This document shows, piece after piece, positions 35,616 to 44,648 of a DNA stretch of 64,000 bases (positions are counted from its first letter, which is position 1; each line of letters starts with the position of its first letter). The stretch spans positions 3,016,001-3,080,000 of the forward strand of contig NZ_CP080524.1 of assembly GCF_024746795.1 (NCBI RefSeq). Direction: 5' to 3'. The stretch comes from Mesorhizobium sp. AR10 (GTDB taxonomy: Bacteria; Pseudomonadota; Alphaproteobacteria; Rhizobiales; Rhizobiaceae). A program made the translations under genes and the position numbers. The notes beneath the pieces were generated by a model, which was not told the origin of the DNA, ran no database searches, and worked only from the letters and a program-made list of their open reading frames with translations.

Positions 35616-36395
35616 ATGAAACCGCTACCCGAAATCAGACTGATGTCGACACGGCCCGCGCTCGATGCGCGTCCGCTCGACAAGCGTGTCGGCCTGATCA
35701 TCCTGGCCACCGACCACACGAGTGAACCGGATTTTCGTCGCATGGTGGCAAGCGAGCGGATCGGCATCTATGTCGCCCGCATCCCCTACGCCAATCCGAC
35801 CACGCCGGAGAATTTGCGCAAGATGCAGCCGGCGCTGACGGATGGTGCTGCTCTCATCCTGCCCGACGAGCCTCTCGACGCGGTCTGCTACTCCTGCACC
35901 TCAGCCTCGGTGGTCATCGGCGATGCCGAGATCGAGACGGCGATCCACGGCGCCAAGCCCGGCGTGCCTGTCGTCACACCGCCGATGGCGGGGGTGCGCG
36001 GGCTGCGTGCGCTGGGCGCGCGAAGGATCAGCATCCTCACCCCATACACGGTCGAGACCAGCCGGCCGATGGCAGCCTACTTCACCGAACGCGGCTTCGA
36101 GATCGCCAGCTTCACTTGCCTGGGCTTCGAGGACGACCGCGAGATGGCGCGCATCGCACCGACGTCGCTGGTCGAACTGGCCCGCGAGGCGACCGACGGA
36201 AAGGCGGAAGCGCTGTTCGTGTCCTGCACGGCGCTGCGGGCGGCGCTTGCGGTCTCGGGTATGGAAGAGGCGATCGGCCGCCCGGTGGTGACCAGCAACC
36301 AGGCGACCGCCTGGAACTGCCTGCGGCTTTGCGGCGACGAGACACCGCGTCTCGAATTCGGCCGCCTGATGACGCTGCCGCTGCCGCGCGATTGA
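35616..36395 (+). CDS. eutA: ectoine utilisation protein EutA (Asp/Glu racemase-like)
   Basis: The 259-aa protein belongs to the maleate isomerase / aspartate racemase superfamily. The two active-site cysteines are visible as Cys94 in CYSCTSAS and Cys204 in FVSCTALRAA. EutA, with EutB and EutC, is thought to help convert the hydroxylated breakdown product of 5-hydroxyectoine into the ectoine branch. The exact reaction is not settled, but an epimerisation is proposed. The ATG at 35616 follows AGAGG and lies 5 bp behind ehuD. Confidence 0.9.
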   Translation: MKPLPEIRLMSTRPALDARPLDKRVGLIILATDHTSEPDFRRMVASERIGIYVARIPYANPTTPENLRKMQPALTDGAALILPDEPLDAVCYSCTSASVVIGDAEIETAIHGAKPGVPVVTPPMAGVRGLRALGARRISILTPYTVETSRPMAAYFTERGFEIASFTCLGFEDDREMARIAPTSLVELAREATDGKAEALFVSCTALRAALAVSGMEEAIGRPVVTSNQATAWNCLRLCGDETPRLEFGRLMTLPLPRD

Positions 36396-36400
36396 TCGTC

Positions 36401-37393
36401 ATGGCACCAGTCACGCTTCAGCATATTCGCGCCGCGCACGAGCGCATCGCCGGCAAGGTCGAGCGGACAGCGACCGTACTTTCCCGGAGTCTTTCCGGGC
36501 ACTTGGGTGCGTCGGTTTACCTCAAGCTCGAACACCGGCAGACCACCGGCAGCTTCAAGCTGCGCGGCGCCTCCAATGCTGTTGCCTCGCTCAGCCCCGA
36601 GCAAAAGGCGCGCGGCGTGGTTGCGGCCTCGACCGGCAATCACGGTCGGGCGCTCGCCTACGCCGCCCAACTGCATAATATCCAGGCGACGATCTGCATG
36701 TCGCGGCTGGTGCCTGAGAACAAGCTCGACGAAATCCGTCGTCTCGGCGCCGAGATTCGCATCATCGGCAACAGCCAGGACGATGCGCAGCAAGAGGTCG
36801 AGCGGTTGGTGACGGAAGATGGGCTGGTCATGCTGCCACCCTTCGACCATCCCGACATCGTCGCCGGGCAAGGGACGCTGGGACTGGAGATCATCGAGCA
36901 GGTGGCGGACGCGGCCCTGGTGCTGGTGCCGCTATCCGGCGGCGGGCTGGCGGCGGGCGTCGCTGCGGCAGTGAAGGGCATCAGTCCCCGCACGAAGGTC
37001 GTTGGCGTTTCGATGGCGCGAGGGGCGGCGATGAAGGCCAGTCTCGACGCGGACCGGCCGGTGCTGGTCGAGGAACTGCCGACGCTGGCGGATTCGCTCG
37101 GCGGTGGCATCGGCCTTGATAACCGGCTGACCTTCTCGATGTGCCGCGACCTGCTCGACGATGTGATCCTGCTCAGCGAGGACGAGATAGCAGCCGGCAT
37201 TCGCCATGCCTATGCGCAGGAACGCGAGATCGTCGAAGGCGCCGGCGCGGTCGCCATCGCCGCGCTGCTGGCCGGCAAGGTCAGGGCGAACGGCCCCACA
37301 GTGCTCGTCCTGTCCGGCCGCAACATCGACATGACGCTGCACAGAAAGATCGTTTGCGGCGAGGCACTATCGATCGCGGAGCACGCCGCATGA
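36401..37393 (+). CDS. eutB: ectoine utilisation protein EutB (threonine dehydratase-like)
   Basis: The 330-aa fold-type II PLP enzyme has Lys53 in TGSFKLRGA, which binds PLP, ASTGNHGRALAYAA and the glycine loop LSGGGLAAGVA. It resembles threonine dehydratase and hydroxyaspartate lyases. In the proposed hydroxyectoine route it removes water or ammonia from a hydroxylated diaminobutyrate intermediate. It overlaps eutC by ATGA. Confidence 0.9.
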   Translation: MAPVTLQHIRAAHERIAGKVERTATVLSRSLSGHLGASVYLKLEHRQTTGSFKLRGASNAVASLSPEQKARGVVAASTGNHGRALAYAAQLHNIQATICMSRLVPENKLDEIRRLGAEIRIIGNSQDDAQQEVERLVTEDGLVMLPPFDHPDIVAGQGTLGLEIIEQVADAALVLVPLSGGGLAAGVAAAVKGISPRTKVVGVSMARGAAMKASLDADRPVLVEELPTLADSLGGGIGLDNRLTFSMCRDLLDDVILLSEDEIAAGIRHAYAQEREIVEGAGAVAIAALLAGKVRANGPTVLVLSGRNIDMTLHRKIVCGEALSIAEHAA

Positions 37394-38382
37394 GCCGGAT
37401 GACGATCCTCACCGAAGCCGAATTGCGCGCCATCGTGAAGCTCGATCTCGATGCTGTTGCCTGTGTCGAAAACGCCTTCCGAGCGCTCGCCACCTTGCCG
37501 GTGGCAATGCCGCCGATCATGCGGCTCGACATTCCAGAACATCGCGGCGAGGTCGACGTCAAGACCGCCTATGTACCAGGCATCGACGGCTTCGCCATCA
37601 AGATCAGCCCCGGCTTCTTCGACAATCCGAAACTGGGCCTGCCCAGCGTCAACGGCATGATGGTGCTGCTGTCTTCAAAAACAGGGTTGGTCGAGGCGCT
37701 GCTGCTCGACAATGGCTATCTGACCGATATCCGCACGGCTGCTGCAGGAGCTGTCGCGGCCAAACATCTGTCGCGAGCCGACGCCTCAATTGCAGCGATC
37801 TTCGGCGCCGGCGTTCAGGCTGGCCTGCAGCTCGAAGCGCTCAGGCTGGTGCGGCCGATCGAAGAAGCCCGCATTTGGGCAAGAGATGCCGTCAAGGCGG
37901 AGGCGACAGCGGCTGGCTTGCGCGAGAAACTTGGCATCATGGTGCGCGCCGAGCCTGACGCCGCAAAGGCGAGTGCCGGCGCTGACATCATCGTCACCAC
38001 GACACCCTCGACCGAACCGCTGATCAAGGCTGGCTTCGTCTCAGCCGGCCAGCACATCACCGCGATGGGTTCCGATGCCGAGCACAAGAACGAGATCGCC
38101 CCGGCAATCCTGCGCATGGCTGATCTCTACGTCGCCGACAGCGCCCGCCAGACGCGGCTGCTGGGCGAACTGCACCACGCCATCGCTGCGGGCGTGATGG
38201 CGGCCGAGACACAGGTGACTGAACTCGGCCAGATCATCGCCGGCGAACGACACGGCCGGCGCTCAGTCAGCGACATCACCATCGCCGATCTCACCGGCAC
38301 TGGTGTGCAGGACACAGCGATAGCGACGCTCGCCCGCGACCGTGCCATGGCCGCGAAGGTCGGGACGGTTTTCGAAAGCTGA
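37390..38382 (+). CDS. eutC: ectoine utilisation protein EutC (ornithine cyclodeaminase-like)
   Basis: The 330-aa protein is in the ornithine cyclodeaminase/mu-crystallin family, with VKTAYVPG, the substrate region GYLTDIRTAAAGAVAAKHL, nucleotide site IFGAGVQAGLQLEAL and VTTTPSTEPLI. It likely works as an NAD(P)-dependent imine or keto-acid reductase in hydroxyectoine catabolism together with EutA and EutB. The start overlaps the eutB stop (ATGA). Confidence 0.9.
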   Translation: MSRMTILTEAELRAIVKLDLDAVACVENAFRALATLPVAMPPIMRLDIPEHRGEVDVKTAYVPGIDGFAIKISPGFFDNPKLGLPSVNGMMVLLSSKTGLVEALLLDNGYLTDIRTAAAGAVAAKHLSRADASIAAIFGAGVQAGLQLEALRLVRPIEEARIWARDAVKAEATAAGLREKLGIMVRAEPDAAKASAGADIIVTTTPSTEPLIKAGFVSAGQHITAMGSDAEHKNEIAPAILRMADLYVADSARQTRLLGELHHAIAAGVMAAETQVTELGQIIAGERHGRRSVSDITIADLTGTGVQDTAIATLARDRAMAAKVGTVFES

Positions 38383-38421
38383 TGCCGGCCGCAAGGCCCA
38401 ACAAACGAGGAAGCAAAAAAG

Positions 38422-39600
38422 ATGATGCCAAACCTGAAATTCTCGCGCGGCGAGTATGCGGAGCGCCTTGCCAAAACACGGCAAGCGATGGAGGCCGAGG
38501 GCGTCGATCTCCTGATTGTCAGCGACCCGTCCAACATGGCCTGGCTGACCGGCTATGACGGCTGGTCGTTCTATGTGCACCAGGCCGTCATCGTGCCGCC
38601 GTCGGGCGAACCGGTGTGGTATGGGCGCGGGCAGGACGCCAATGGCGCCAAGCGCACTGCCTATCTCGCGCACGACAACATCGTTGGCTACGCCGACCAC
38701 TATGTCCAGTCGACCGAGCGCCACCCGATGGATTACCTCGCTGGCGTCCTTGCCGATCGTGGCTGGGGCAAGCTCGGCATCGGCGTCGAGATGGATAATT
38801 ACTGGTTCTCGGCCGCTGCCTTCGCCTCGCTGCAAAAACACCTTCCTAACGCTCGCTTCGTCGACGCCACGGCACTGGTCAACTGGCAACGCGCGGTGAA
38901 GAGTCCCACAGAGATCGACTATATGCGCAAGGCCGCCCGCATCGTCGAAGCGATGCACCGACGCATCGTCGACAAGATCGAAGTCGGCATGCGCAAATGC
39001 GATCTCGTCGCCGAGATCTATGATGCCGGCACGCGCGGTGTCGACGGTATCGGCGGCGACTATCCGGCGATCGTTCCTCTGCTGCCATCGGGCGCCGATG
39101 CGTCGGCGCCGCATCTGACCTGGGACGACAGGCCGATGAAGTCGGGCGAGGGCACATTCTTCGAGATCGCCGGCTGCTATCACCGCTATCATTGTCCGCT
39201 GTCGCGCACGGTGTTCCTCGGCAAGCCGACGCAGGAATTCCTCGATGCCGAAAAGGCGACGCTGGAAGGCATGGAAGCAGGACTTGCCGCGGCCAAACCC
39301 GGCAACACTTGCGAGGACATCGCCCATGCTTTCTTCGCCGTCCTGAAGAAGTACGGCATCGTCAAGGACAACCGCACCGGCTATCCGATCGGGCTTTCCT
39401 ATCCGCCGGACTGGGGCGAGCGCACGATGAGCCTGCGCCCCGGCGACCGCACCGAACTCAGGCCCGGCATGACCTTCCATTTCATGACCGGCCTGTGGCT
39501 GGAGACGATGGGGCTGGAGATCACCGAGTCCATCCTGATCACCGAAACGGGTGTAGAGTGCCTGGCCAATGTGCCGCGCAAGCTGGTGGTCAAGGATTGA
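38422..39600 (+). CDS. eutD: ectoine/hydroxyectoine hydrolase EutD (DoeA)
   Basis: The 392-aa protein has the creatinase N-domain (VSDPSNMAWLTGYDGWSFYVHQAVI) followed by a peptidase M24 domain. It opens the ectoine ring to give N-alpha-acetyl-diaminobutyrate and the gamma isomer. Positions that carry metal-binding Asp in aminopeptidases seem different (FEIAGCYHRYHCPLSRTVFLG), in line with hydrolases of this group that act without the usual metal pair. GAGGAAG precedes the ATG. It lies between eutC and eutE. Confidence 0.92.
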   Translation: MMPNLKFSRGEYAERLAKTRQAMEAEGVDLLIVSDPSNMAWLTGYDGWSFYVHQAVIVPPSGEPVWYGRGQDANGAKRTAYLAHDNIVGYADHYVQSTERHPMDYLAGVLADRGWGKLGIGVEMDNYWFSAAAFASLQKHLPNARFVDATALVNWQRAVKSPTEIDYMRKAARIVEAMHRRIVDKIEVGMRKCDLVAEIYDAGTRGVDGIGGDYPAIVPLLPSGADASAPHLTWDDRPMKSGEGTFFEIAGCYHRYHCPLSRTVFLGKPTQEFLDAEKATLEGMEAGLAAAKPGNTCEDIAHAFFAVLKKYGIVKDNRTGYPIGLSYPPDWGERTMSLRPGDRTELRPGMTFHFMTGLWLETMGLEITESILITETGVECLANVPRKLVVKD

Positions 39601-39605
39601 AGCCG

Positions 39606-40607
39606 ATGTCCATTCTTCGTCCGTCGCCGATCGCGCCGACTGTCGATTTCGACCGCGATGGCGTCCAGCACGGTTTCCTGCGCCTGCCTTACAGCCGCGA
39701 CGATTCAGCCTGGGGATCAGTGATGATCCCGATTTGCGTGATCCGCAACGGCAAGGGGCCGGCTGCGCTACTCACCGGCGGCAACCATGGCGACGAGTAT
39801 GAGGGACCGCTGGCGCTTTACGATCTCGCCCGCACGCTTGATCCCAGGCATGTCAGCGGTACGGTGATCATCGTGCCGGCGATGAACTATCCGGCATTTC
39901 GCGCCGGCACGCGCACCTCACCGATCGACAAGGGCAATCTCAACCGCAGCTTTCCCGGCCGCCCAGACGGCACGGTGACCGAGAAGATCGCCGACTACTT
40001 CCAGCGCGAATTGCTGCCGCGCTCGGATATTGCGCTCGACTTCCATTCCGGCGGCAAGACGCTCGACTTCGTGCCGTTCTGCGCCGCCCATATCCGGCCC
40101 GACAAGGCACTGGAAGCGAAAGGGTTCGCCGCGGTCGAAGCGTTCTCGGCACCCTGGTCGATGAAGATGCTGGAAATCGACGCGGTCGGCATGTTCGATA
40201 CTGCAGCCGAAGACATGGGGAAACTGTTCATCACCACCGAACTGGGAGGTGGTGGAACTTCCCGTGCGGAAACGGTGCGAATTGCGCGGCGCGGTGTGCT
40301 CAACGTTTTGCGCCATGCGGGCATCGTATCGGGTGCGGTCGAGAAACGCCCCACCCAATGGCTCGACATGCCATCGGGCGATTGCTTCTGCTTCGCCGAA
40401 GATGACGGGATGATCGAGACGATGATCGATCTTGGCGAGCCGGTGGAAAAGGGCCAAGTGCTGGCACGCATTCATTCCATCGGCCGCACAGGTGTCGCAC
40501 CTCAGGAGATCACTGCAAAAATGTCTGGCATGCTTGCGGCGCGCCATTTCCCCGGACTGGCCAAGGCGGGCGATTGCGCGGCAGTGGTGGCTGTCCTGGT
40601 CGGTTGA
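39606..40607 (+). CDS. eutE: N-alpha-acetyl-L-2,4-diaminobutyrate deacetylase EutE (DoeB)
   Basis: The 333-aa protein is a zinc deacetylase of the succinylglutamate desuccinylase/aspartoacylase family. Zinc ligands are visible as His and Glu in GGNHGDEYEG and His in LDFHSGG, with the catalytic Glu in TTELGGGGT. It removes acetate from the EutD product to give diaminobutyrate for the aminotransferase at 27252. It starts 5 bp after eutD and ends the rightward operon. Confidence 0.92.
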   Translation: MSILRPSPIAPTVDFDRDGVQHGFLRLPYSRDDSAWGSVMIPICVIRNGKGPAALLTGGNHGDEYEGPLALYDLARTLDPRHVSGTVIIVPAMNYPAFRAGTRTSPIDKGNLNRSFPGRPDGTVTEKIADYFQRELLPRSDIALDFHSGGKTLDFVPFCAAHIRPDKALEAKGFAAVEAFSAPWSMKMLEIDAVGMFDTAAEDMGKLFITTELGGGGTSRAETVRIARRGVLNVLRHAGIVSGAVEKRPTQWLDMPSGDCFCFAEDDGMIETMIDLGEPVEKGQVLARIHSIGRTGVAPQEITAKMSGMLAARHFPGLAKAGDCAAVVAVLVG

Positions 40608-40735
40608 TCAAGGATCTGTCTGACGTTGCTTGGCTGTGGCAGTCACTATGGCCCGGTCCATCTCTGTGCCGAGGAGGGCTTTGACAGCACGCTGATGACC
40701 TGAAATACGATTTCGTACCGATCCGGAGGAACGAA

Positions 40736-41224
40736 ATGGAGAAGTCGATGCGAAACGCGATGCTCGGGCTCGCGACACTTGCACTCGCCGCTTGCCAATC
40801 AGCTCCAGAAGCGCCGCAGCCTGCTGCGCCCGAACCGGCGTTGGCTCCTGCCGCAGCCCCTCCCGGCTCGGCAATCATGGATCAATCCGTGACGATCACT
40901 CCCCCTGCCAAGGGCGTTCCTGCAAAGTACGCTGCGTTTTCGGGCATGTGGGCTGGACGCCTGGAGGGCATGTATGAGGGCGCACTCGCTGTGCAGACGA
41001 TTTCTCCCAAGGGACAGGTGACGGTCACCTATGCGTGGGGAAATCTGGCCGACAACAGTCCGGGAGTCGCCGGCGGCGCCGGGAAAATTGTGGGGAATAC
41101 ACTGAAGCTTGGGCGCCTCCCGAATGGCGCGGACGCCAGCTTTGCGATGCTGCCAGACGGAACCTTGGCCGTAACCTATACGCTTACCGATCAGACCTAC
41201 ACGGGTGCGTTCACCAAGCAATGA
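40736..41224 (+). CDS. small putative lipoprotein (162 aa)
   Basis: The protein has a lipoprotein signal peptide with lipobox LAAC at about residues 17-20, then an Ala/Pro-rich linker (APEAPQPAAPEPALAPAAAPPG-like) and a domain of about 100 residues with regularly spaced beta strands (MWAGRLEGMYEGALAVQTI, GQVTVTYAWG, GTLAVTYTLTDQTYTG). This looks like a small beta-barrel or lipocalin-like domain, but I recognise no named family. GGAGGAACGAA precedes the ATG at 40736. It stands alone, with its own 128-bp upstream region, between the ectoine and idonate loci. Periplasmic, membrane-anchored location is expected. Confidence 0.8.
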   Translation: MEKSMRNAMLGLATLALAACQSAPEAPQPAAPEPALAPAAAPPGSAIMDQSVTITPPAKGVPAKYAAFSGMWAGRLEGMYEGALAVQTISPKGQVTVTYAWGNLADNSPGVAGGAGKIVGNTLKLGRLPNGADASFAMLPDGTLAVTYTLTDQTYTGAFTKQ

Positions 41225-41352
41225 TCAAAAGAAGCATCCGGCGAGTCATGGGATCAGCCCGATCGCTTGTCCTGGACGCGTGCGCAATGCTCCTCCACCG
41301 ATCCATGACGTCAAGTTTGTTCAAGTTCGGGTCCTGTTGTTGTCAGTCCTCT

Positions 41353-41368
41353 GTGATATCGATAACAT
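41353..41368. promoter_or_regulatory. GntR/LacI-type operator in front of the repressor gene
   Basis: GTGATATCGATAACAT matches 14 of 16 bases of the perfect palindrome ATGTTATCGATAACAT found at 44560 and 46877. It lies about 120 bp upstream of the LacI-family gene, so autoregulation is likely. Confidence 0.7.
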
Positions 41369-41488
41369 GTCTAAATAAATTCGATTCTAGGGGTGGCGCA
41401 TGAACGCGGCCGGATGCCAGACAGACCATGTGCCCGAGCGTCTGGTGTTTGCGCTGAGCAGACCGGCGCGGCCGGCCGGTGGAGCAGC

Positions 41489-42532
41489 ATGATGGCCAAG
41501 GCAGCCTCATCGAGGCCGGGCGAGAGCCACGCTCCGACGATGGTCGATGTGGCGCTGCGGGCCGGTGTGTCGACCATGACGGTGTCGCGCGCCTTGAAGG
41601 AAGGCAGTCGGGTTTCCAAGGCGACGCGGGAGAAGATCATGACCGCGGTCAACGACCTCGGTTACGTGCTCGATCAATCGGCCGGCAGCCTGTCCTCGCG
41701 CAAGACGGGGTTCGTCGCTGCGATCGTCCCCTCGATCAACAATTCCAACTTCGCCGACACCGCGCGCGGCATCACGGATGAACTGGAGAGCACCGGGCTC
41801 CAGCTCTTGCTCGGCTACACCGACTACACGGTCGAGAAGGAAGAAAAGCTGATCGAGGCGATGTTCCGCCGGCGGCCGGAAGGCATCATCCTGACCGGTG
41901 GCGCCCATACGGATCGCGCCCGCCGCCTGCTGAAAAGTGCCGGCATCCCGGTGGTCGAAACCTGGGAGTTGCCGGCCAAGCCCATCGATCAGGTGGTCGG
42001 GTTCTCCAACGAAGAGGCGATGGGGCTGCTCGTCAAAACGCTCGCCAGGAAAGGCTACCGAAAGTTCGGTTACATCGGCGGCACGACCTCGCGCGACACG
42101 CGCGGCAGCCAGCGACGTGAAGGCTTCGTCAGGGCCATCGAGGAACTCGGACTGCCGGCCGGCCGCCTCGTTTCCTTCGGCGTGCCGCCGATCTCCATCG
42201 AGCAGGGCGGCCAGGCCGTCGTCAGCATGCTGGAGCGCTGGCCGGATACCGAGGCCGTGCTCTGCGTTTCGGATCTTTCGGCTTTCGGCGCGTTGATGGA
42301 ATGCAAGCGCCGCGGCATGCGGATTCCGCAGGACATCGCCATTGCCGGCTTCGGCGACTATGAGGTAGCCGCCTTCTGCCATCCCGGCATCACCACCGTG
42401 AATGTCGACTGCTATGGCATTGGGCAACAGGCCGCCCGCAGATTGATCCAGGTTATCCGGGGCGACGAAAAACAGCACGGCCAGGAAATCGTCCTGACCG
42501 GTTATCGCGTCGTCGAGCGCGAAAGCACCTGA
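41489..42532 (+). CDS. LacI family repressor, gluconate GntR-like
   Basis: The 347-aa protein has a LacI HTH (TMVDVALRAGVSTMTVSRALKEGSRVS) with the hinge helix region and a periplasmic-binding-like sensor domain (FVAAIVPSINNSNFADTARGI, EGIILTGGAHT, AIAGFGDYEVA). The whole layout recalls E. coli GntR, the gluconate repressor. The start is the ATG at 41489, with an ATG one codon later as an alternative. The regulon is marked by three ATGTTATCGATAACAT-type sites in this locus. The inducer is probably gluconate, idonate or a phosphorylated form. Confidence 0.9.
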   Translation: MMAKAASSRPGESHAPTMVDVALRAGVSTMTVSRALKEGSRVSKATREKIMTAVNDLGYVLDQSAGSLSSRKTGFVAAIVPSINNSNFADTARGITDELESTGLQLLLGYTDYTVEKEEKLIEAMFRRRPEGIILTGGAHTDRARRLLKSAGIPVVETWELPAKPIDQVVGFSNEEAMGLLVKTLARKGYRKFGYIGGTTSRDTRGSQRREGFVRAIEELGLPAGRLVSFGVPPISIEQGGQAVVSMLERWPDTEAVLCVSDLSAFGALMECKRRGMRIPQDIAIAGFGDYEVAAFCHPGITTVNVDCYGIGQQAARRLIQVIRGDEKQHGQEIVLTGYRVVEREST

Positions 42533-42535
42533 GGC

Positions 42536-43570
42536 CTAACCGAAAGCGATCTGGACCTTCATCGACTTGTTCCGATCGCCGGCGATCTCGAAGGCCGCAA
42601 CTGCCTCGTCGAGGGGATAGATGCCGGTCAGCAGCGGTCTGACATCCACCCGACGGCGGTTGATCAGATCGACGGAGAGCGCGAACTCCTCGTGGAAACG
42701 GAAGCTGCCGCGCATCTCGATCTCCTTGGCGACGATGAGATTTTGCGGGATCGACAGGTCACCACCGAGGCCGAGCTGCATGAGCACGCCGCGCGGCTTC
42801 AGAACATCCAGCCCCGCACGCACGGCGCGCTCGTTGCCGGAGGCCTCGAACATCACGTCGAAACTGCCCTTGTCGACATTGTAGGCGGCGAGCTTTTCGG
42901 CGTCGGTGGCGACATTGATGGTGCAGTCGGCGCCGATCTCCTCGGCTTTTGCCAGGACGCCGTCCATCACATCGGTGGCGACGATTTCGCGCGCGCCGTG
43001 GGCTCTGGCTGCGAGGATGCAAAGTGCGCCGATCGGGCCGCAGCCGGTCACCAGAACGCGCTTGCCGAGCAGCGAACCGGCGCGGTTCACGGCATGCAGC
43101 GTCACCGCAAAAGGTTCGGCGAAGGCGGCTTCGTTGATGGAAACATCGTCGGCGATCTTGTGGCACTGCCACGCCTCGGCGACCAGGCGCTGGCGGAACG
43201 CGCCCTGGATGTGCGGCATCGGCATGGCGCTGCCGTAGAAGCGCATGTTGAGGCACTGGTTCTGCATGCCTTGCAGACAATAGCGGCAGGCATTGCAGGG
43301 CCGGCTGGGCGAGATGGCGACGCGGTCGCCGATGGCGAGGGAGGAGACGTCACCGCCCAAGGCTTTCACCGTGCCGGCGACCTCATGGCCGAGGATCATA
43401 GGTTCGCGCAGGCGGATCGCGCCGAAACCGCCATGATTGTAGTAATGCAGGTCCGAGCCGCAGATGCCGCCGGCTTCGACAGCGATCTCGACCTGTCCGG
43501 CGCTAGGGGCGCCTGGATCGGTGTCCTCGATCCTCAGGTCTTTTGCCGCATGGATGACGATCGACTTCAT
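42536..43570 (-). CDS. L-idonate 5-dehydrogenase-like zinc alcohol dehydrogenase
   Basis: The 344-aa medium-chain dehydrogenase has catalytic ligands in GGICGSDLHYYNHGG, ILGHEVAG and AFAEPFAVTL. The structural zinc cysteines are all present (PCNACRYCLQGMQNQC). It resembles IdnD, which oxidises L-idonate to 5-keto-D-gluconate with NAD(P). It lies 3 bp behind the convergent LacI gene, and shares a leftward unit with the hydroxyacid dehydrogenase. The route continues with the 5-ketogluconate reductase and gluconokinase on the other strand. Confidence 0.85.
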   Translation of the reverse strand: MKSIVIHAAKDLRIEDTDPGAPSAGQVEIAVEAGGICGSDLHYYNHGGFGAIRLREPMILGHEVAGTVKALGGDVSSLAIGDRVAISPSRPCNACRYCLQGMQNQCLNMRFYGSAMPMPHIQGAFRQRLVAEAWQCHKIADDVSINEAAFAEPFAVTLHAVNRAGSLLGKRVLVTGCGPIGALCILAARAHGAREIVATDVMDGVLAKAEEIGADCTINVATDAEKLAAYNVDKGSFDVMFEASGNERAVRAGLDVLKPRGVLMQLGLGGDLSIPQNLIVAKEIEMRGSFRFHEEFALSVDLINRRRVDVRPLLTGIYPLDEAVAAFEIAGDRNKSMKVQIAFG

Positions 43571-43585
43571 GACGGTGATCCTCTC

Positions 43586-44521
43586 TCAGACGACCGGTGT
43601 CAGCAAGGTCTGGCCGCCGAAATGGGCCGCGAGATTGTCGCGAACCAGCTGACCCATGGCCTTGCGGGTCTCCACTGTGCCGCTGCCATGGTGCGGCTGC
43701 AGCACGACGTTGGAAAGCTTCGCGAAGCGCTCGTCAATCCTCGGCTCGTTCCAGAATACGTCGAGCCCGGCGCCCTTGATCGCACCGGATTCCAACGCGG
43801 CGAGCAGCGCTGTCTCGTCGACGGTGCTGCCGCGCGAGATGTTGATCAGGATGCCGTCCGGCTCAAGCGCTGCCAGAACCTCTGCATTGACGATGTTCTT
43901 CGTGCCTTCGCCGCCGGCCAGTGTCACGATCAGGAACTCGCTCCGGCGTGCCAGATCGACCAGATCGCCGACGAAATCGTAAGGCAGGTCGTCGTGTTTG
44001 CGGGTGCCGAAATAGGCGATCTCGCAGTCGAAGGCAGCCGCTCGCCGGGCCACCGCCTTGCCGATGCGGCCCATGCCGACAATGCCGAGCCTCTTTCCGT
44101 AAACGCGTGTGACTAGCGGCATGTTGGCCTTGCGCCAGCTTCCATCGCGCACATAGGTGTCGGCCTGCGGAATCTGGCGCGCCACGGCGAGCAGCAGCCC
44201 GATACCGATATCGGCAACATCCTCGGTCAGCACGTCCGGCGTGTTGGTGACGCGGATGCTGTTTTCCCTCGCATAGGCAAGGTCGATGGCGTCGGTGCCC
44301 ATGCCATAGCAGGAGACGATTTCGAGCTTCGGCAGTTTCGCCATCAGGGCTGCGCTGGCACCAAGCTCGCCGCGGGTTGCGATGGCGCGGATGGCATTGG
44401 AATGGCTTAAGATCAGTGAGCCCTTGTCTTCGGCCTGCCAAAGCTTGTGGACGCGGTACGTCGCTTCGAGGTCTGCCATGTCCCAGTCCGGATAGGGACC
44501 GGTCATCAATATGTCGGTCAC
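43586..44521 (-). CDS. D-isomer 2-hydroxyacid dehydrogenase (GhrB/2-ketogluconate reductase-like)
   Basis: The 311-aa protein has the nucleotide motif GIVGMGRIGKAVARRA, the catalytic Arg region NISRGSTVDETAL, and Glu and His in VFWNEPRIDE and VLQPHHGSGT. Such enzymes reduce 2-ketogluconate, hydroxypyruvate or glyoxylate. The GTG at 44521 is chosen because AAGGAG lies 8 nt upstream; an ATG at 44554 would start just beside the operator and lacks a ribosome site. A 2-keto-sugar-acid reductase role fits the neighbours. Confidence 0.85.
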   Translation of the reverse strand: MTDILMTGPYPDWDMADLEATYRVHKLWQAEDKGSLILSHSNAIRAIATRGELGASAALMAKLPKLEIVSCYGMGTDAIDLAYARENSIRVTNTPDVLTEDVADIGIGLLLAVARQIPQADTYVRDGSWRKANMPLVTRVYGKRLGIVGMGRIGKAVARRAAAFDCEIAYFGTRKHDDLPYDFVGDLVDLARRSEFLIVTLAGGEGTKNIVNAEVLAALEPDGILINISRGSTVDETALLAALESGAIKGAGLDVFWNEPRIDERFAKLSNVVLQPHHGSGTVETRKAMGQLVRDNLAAHFGGQTLLTPVV

Positions 44522-44559
44522 AGCATCGTCTCCTTGCCACGGGCATTTTTCCATTGACT

Positions 44560-44575
44560 ATGTTATCGATAACAT
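44560..44575. promoter_or_regulatory. perfect 16-bp operator ATGTTATCGATAACAT between divergent units
   Basis: The perfect palindrome lies between the leftward hydroxyacid dehydrogenase and the rightward 5-ketogluconate reductase genes, 38 bp and 73 bp from their starts. TTGACT directly precedes it (44554-44559). It is identical to the site at 46877. The LacI/GntR-like protein at 41489 is the likely ligand. Confidence 0.8.
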
Positions 44576-44648
44576 TCATGTCAATAGGCACTGGCGGCGG
44601 CGCGGTGGAAATCGTATCCGCTTCAGGGACATTCCTCGGGAGAAGCGC

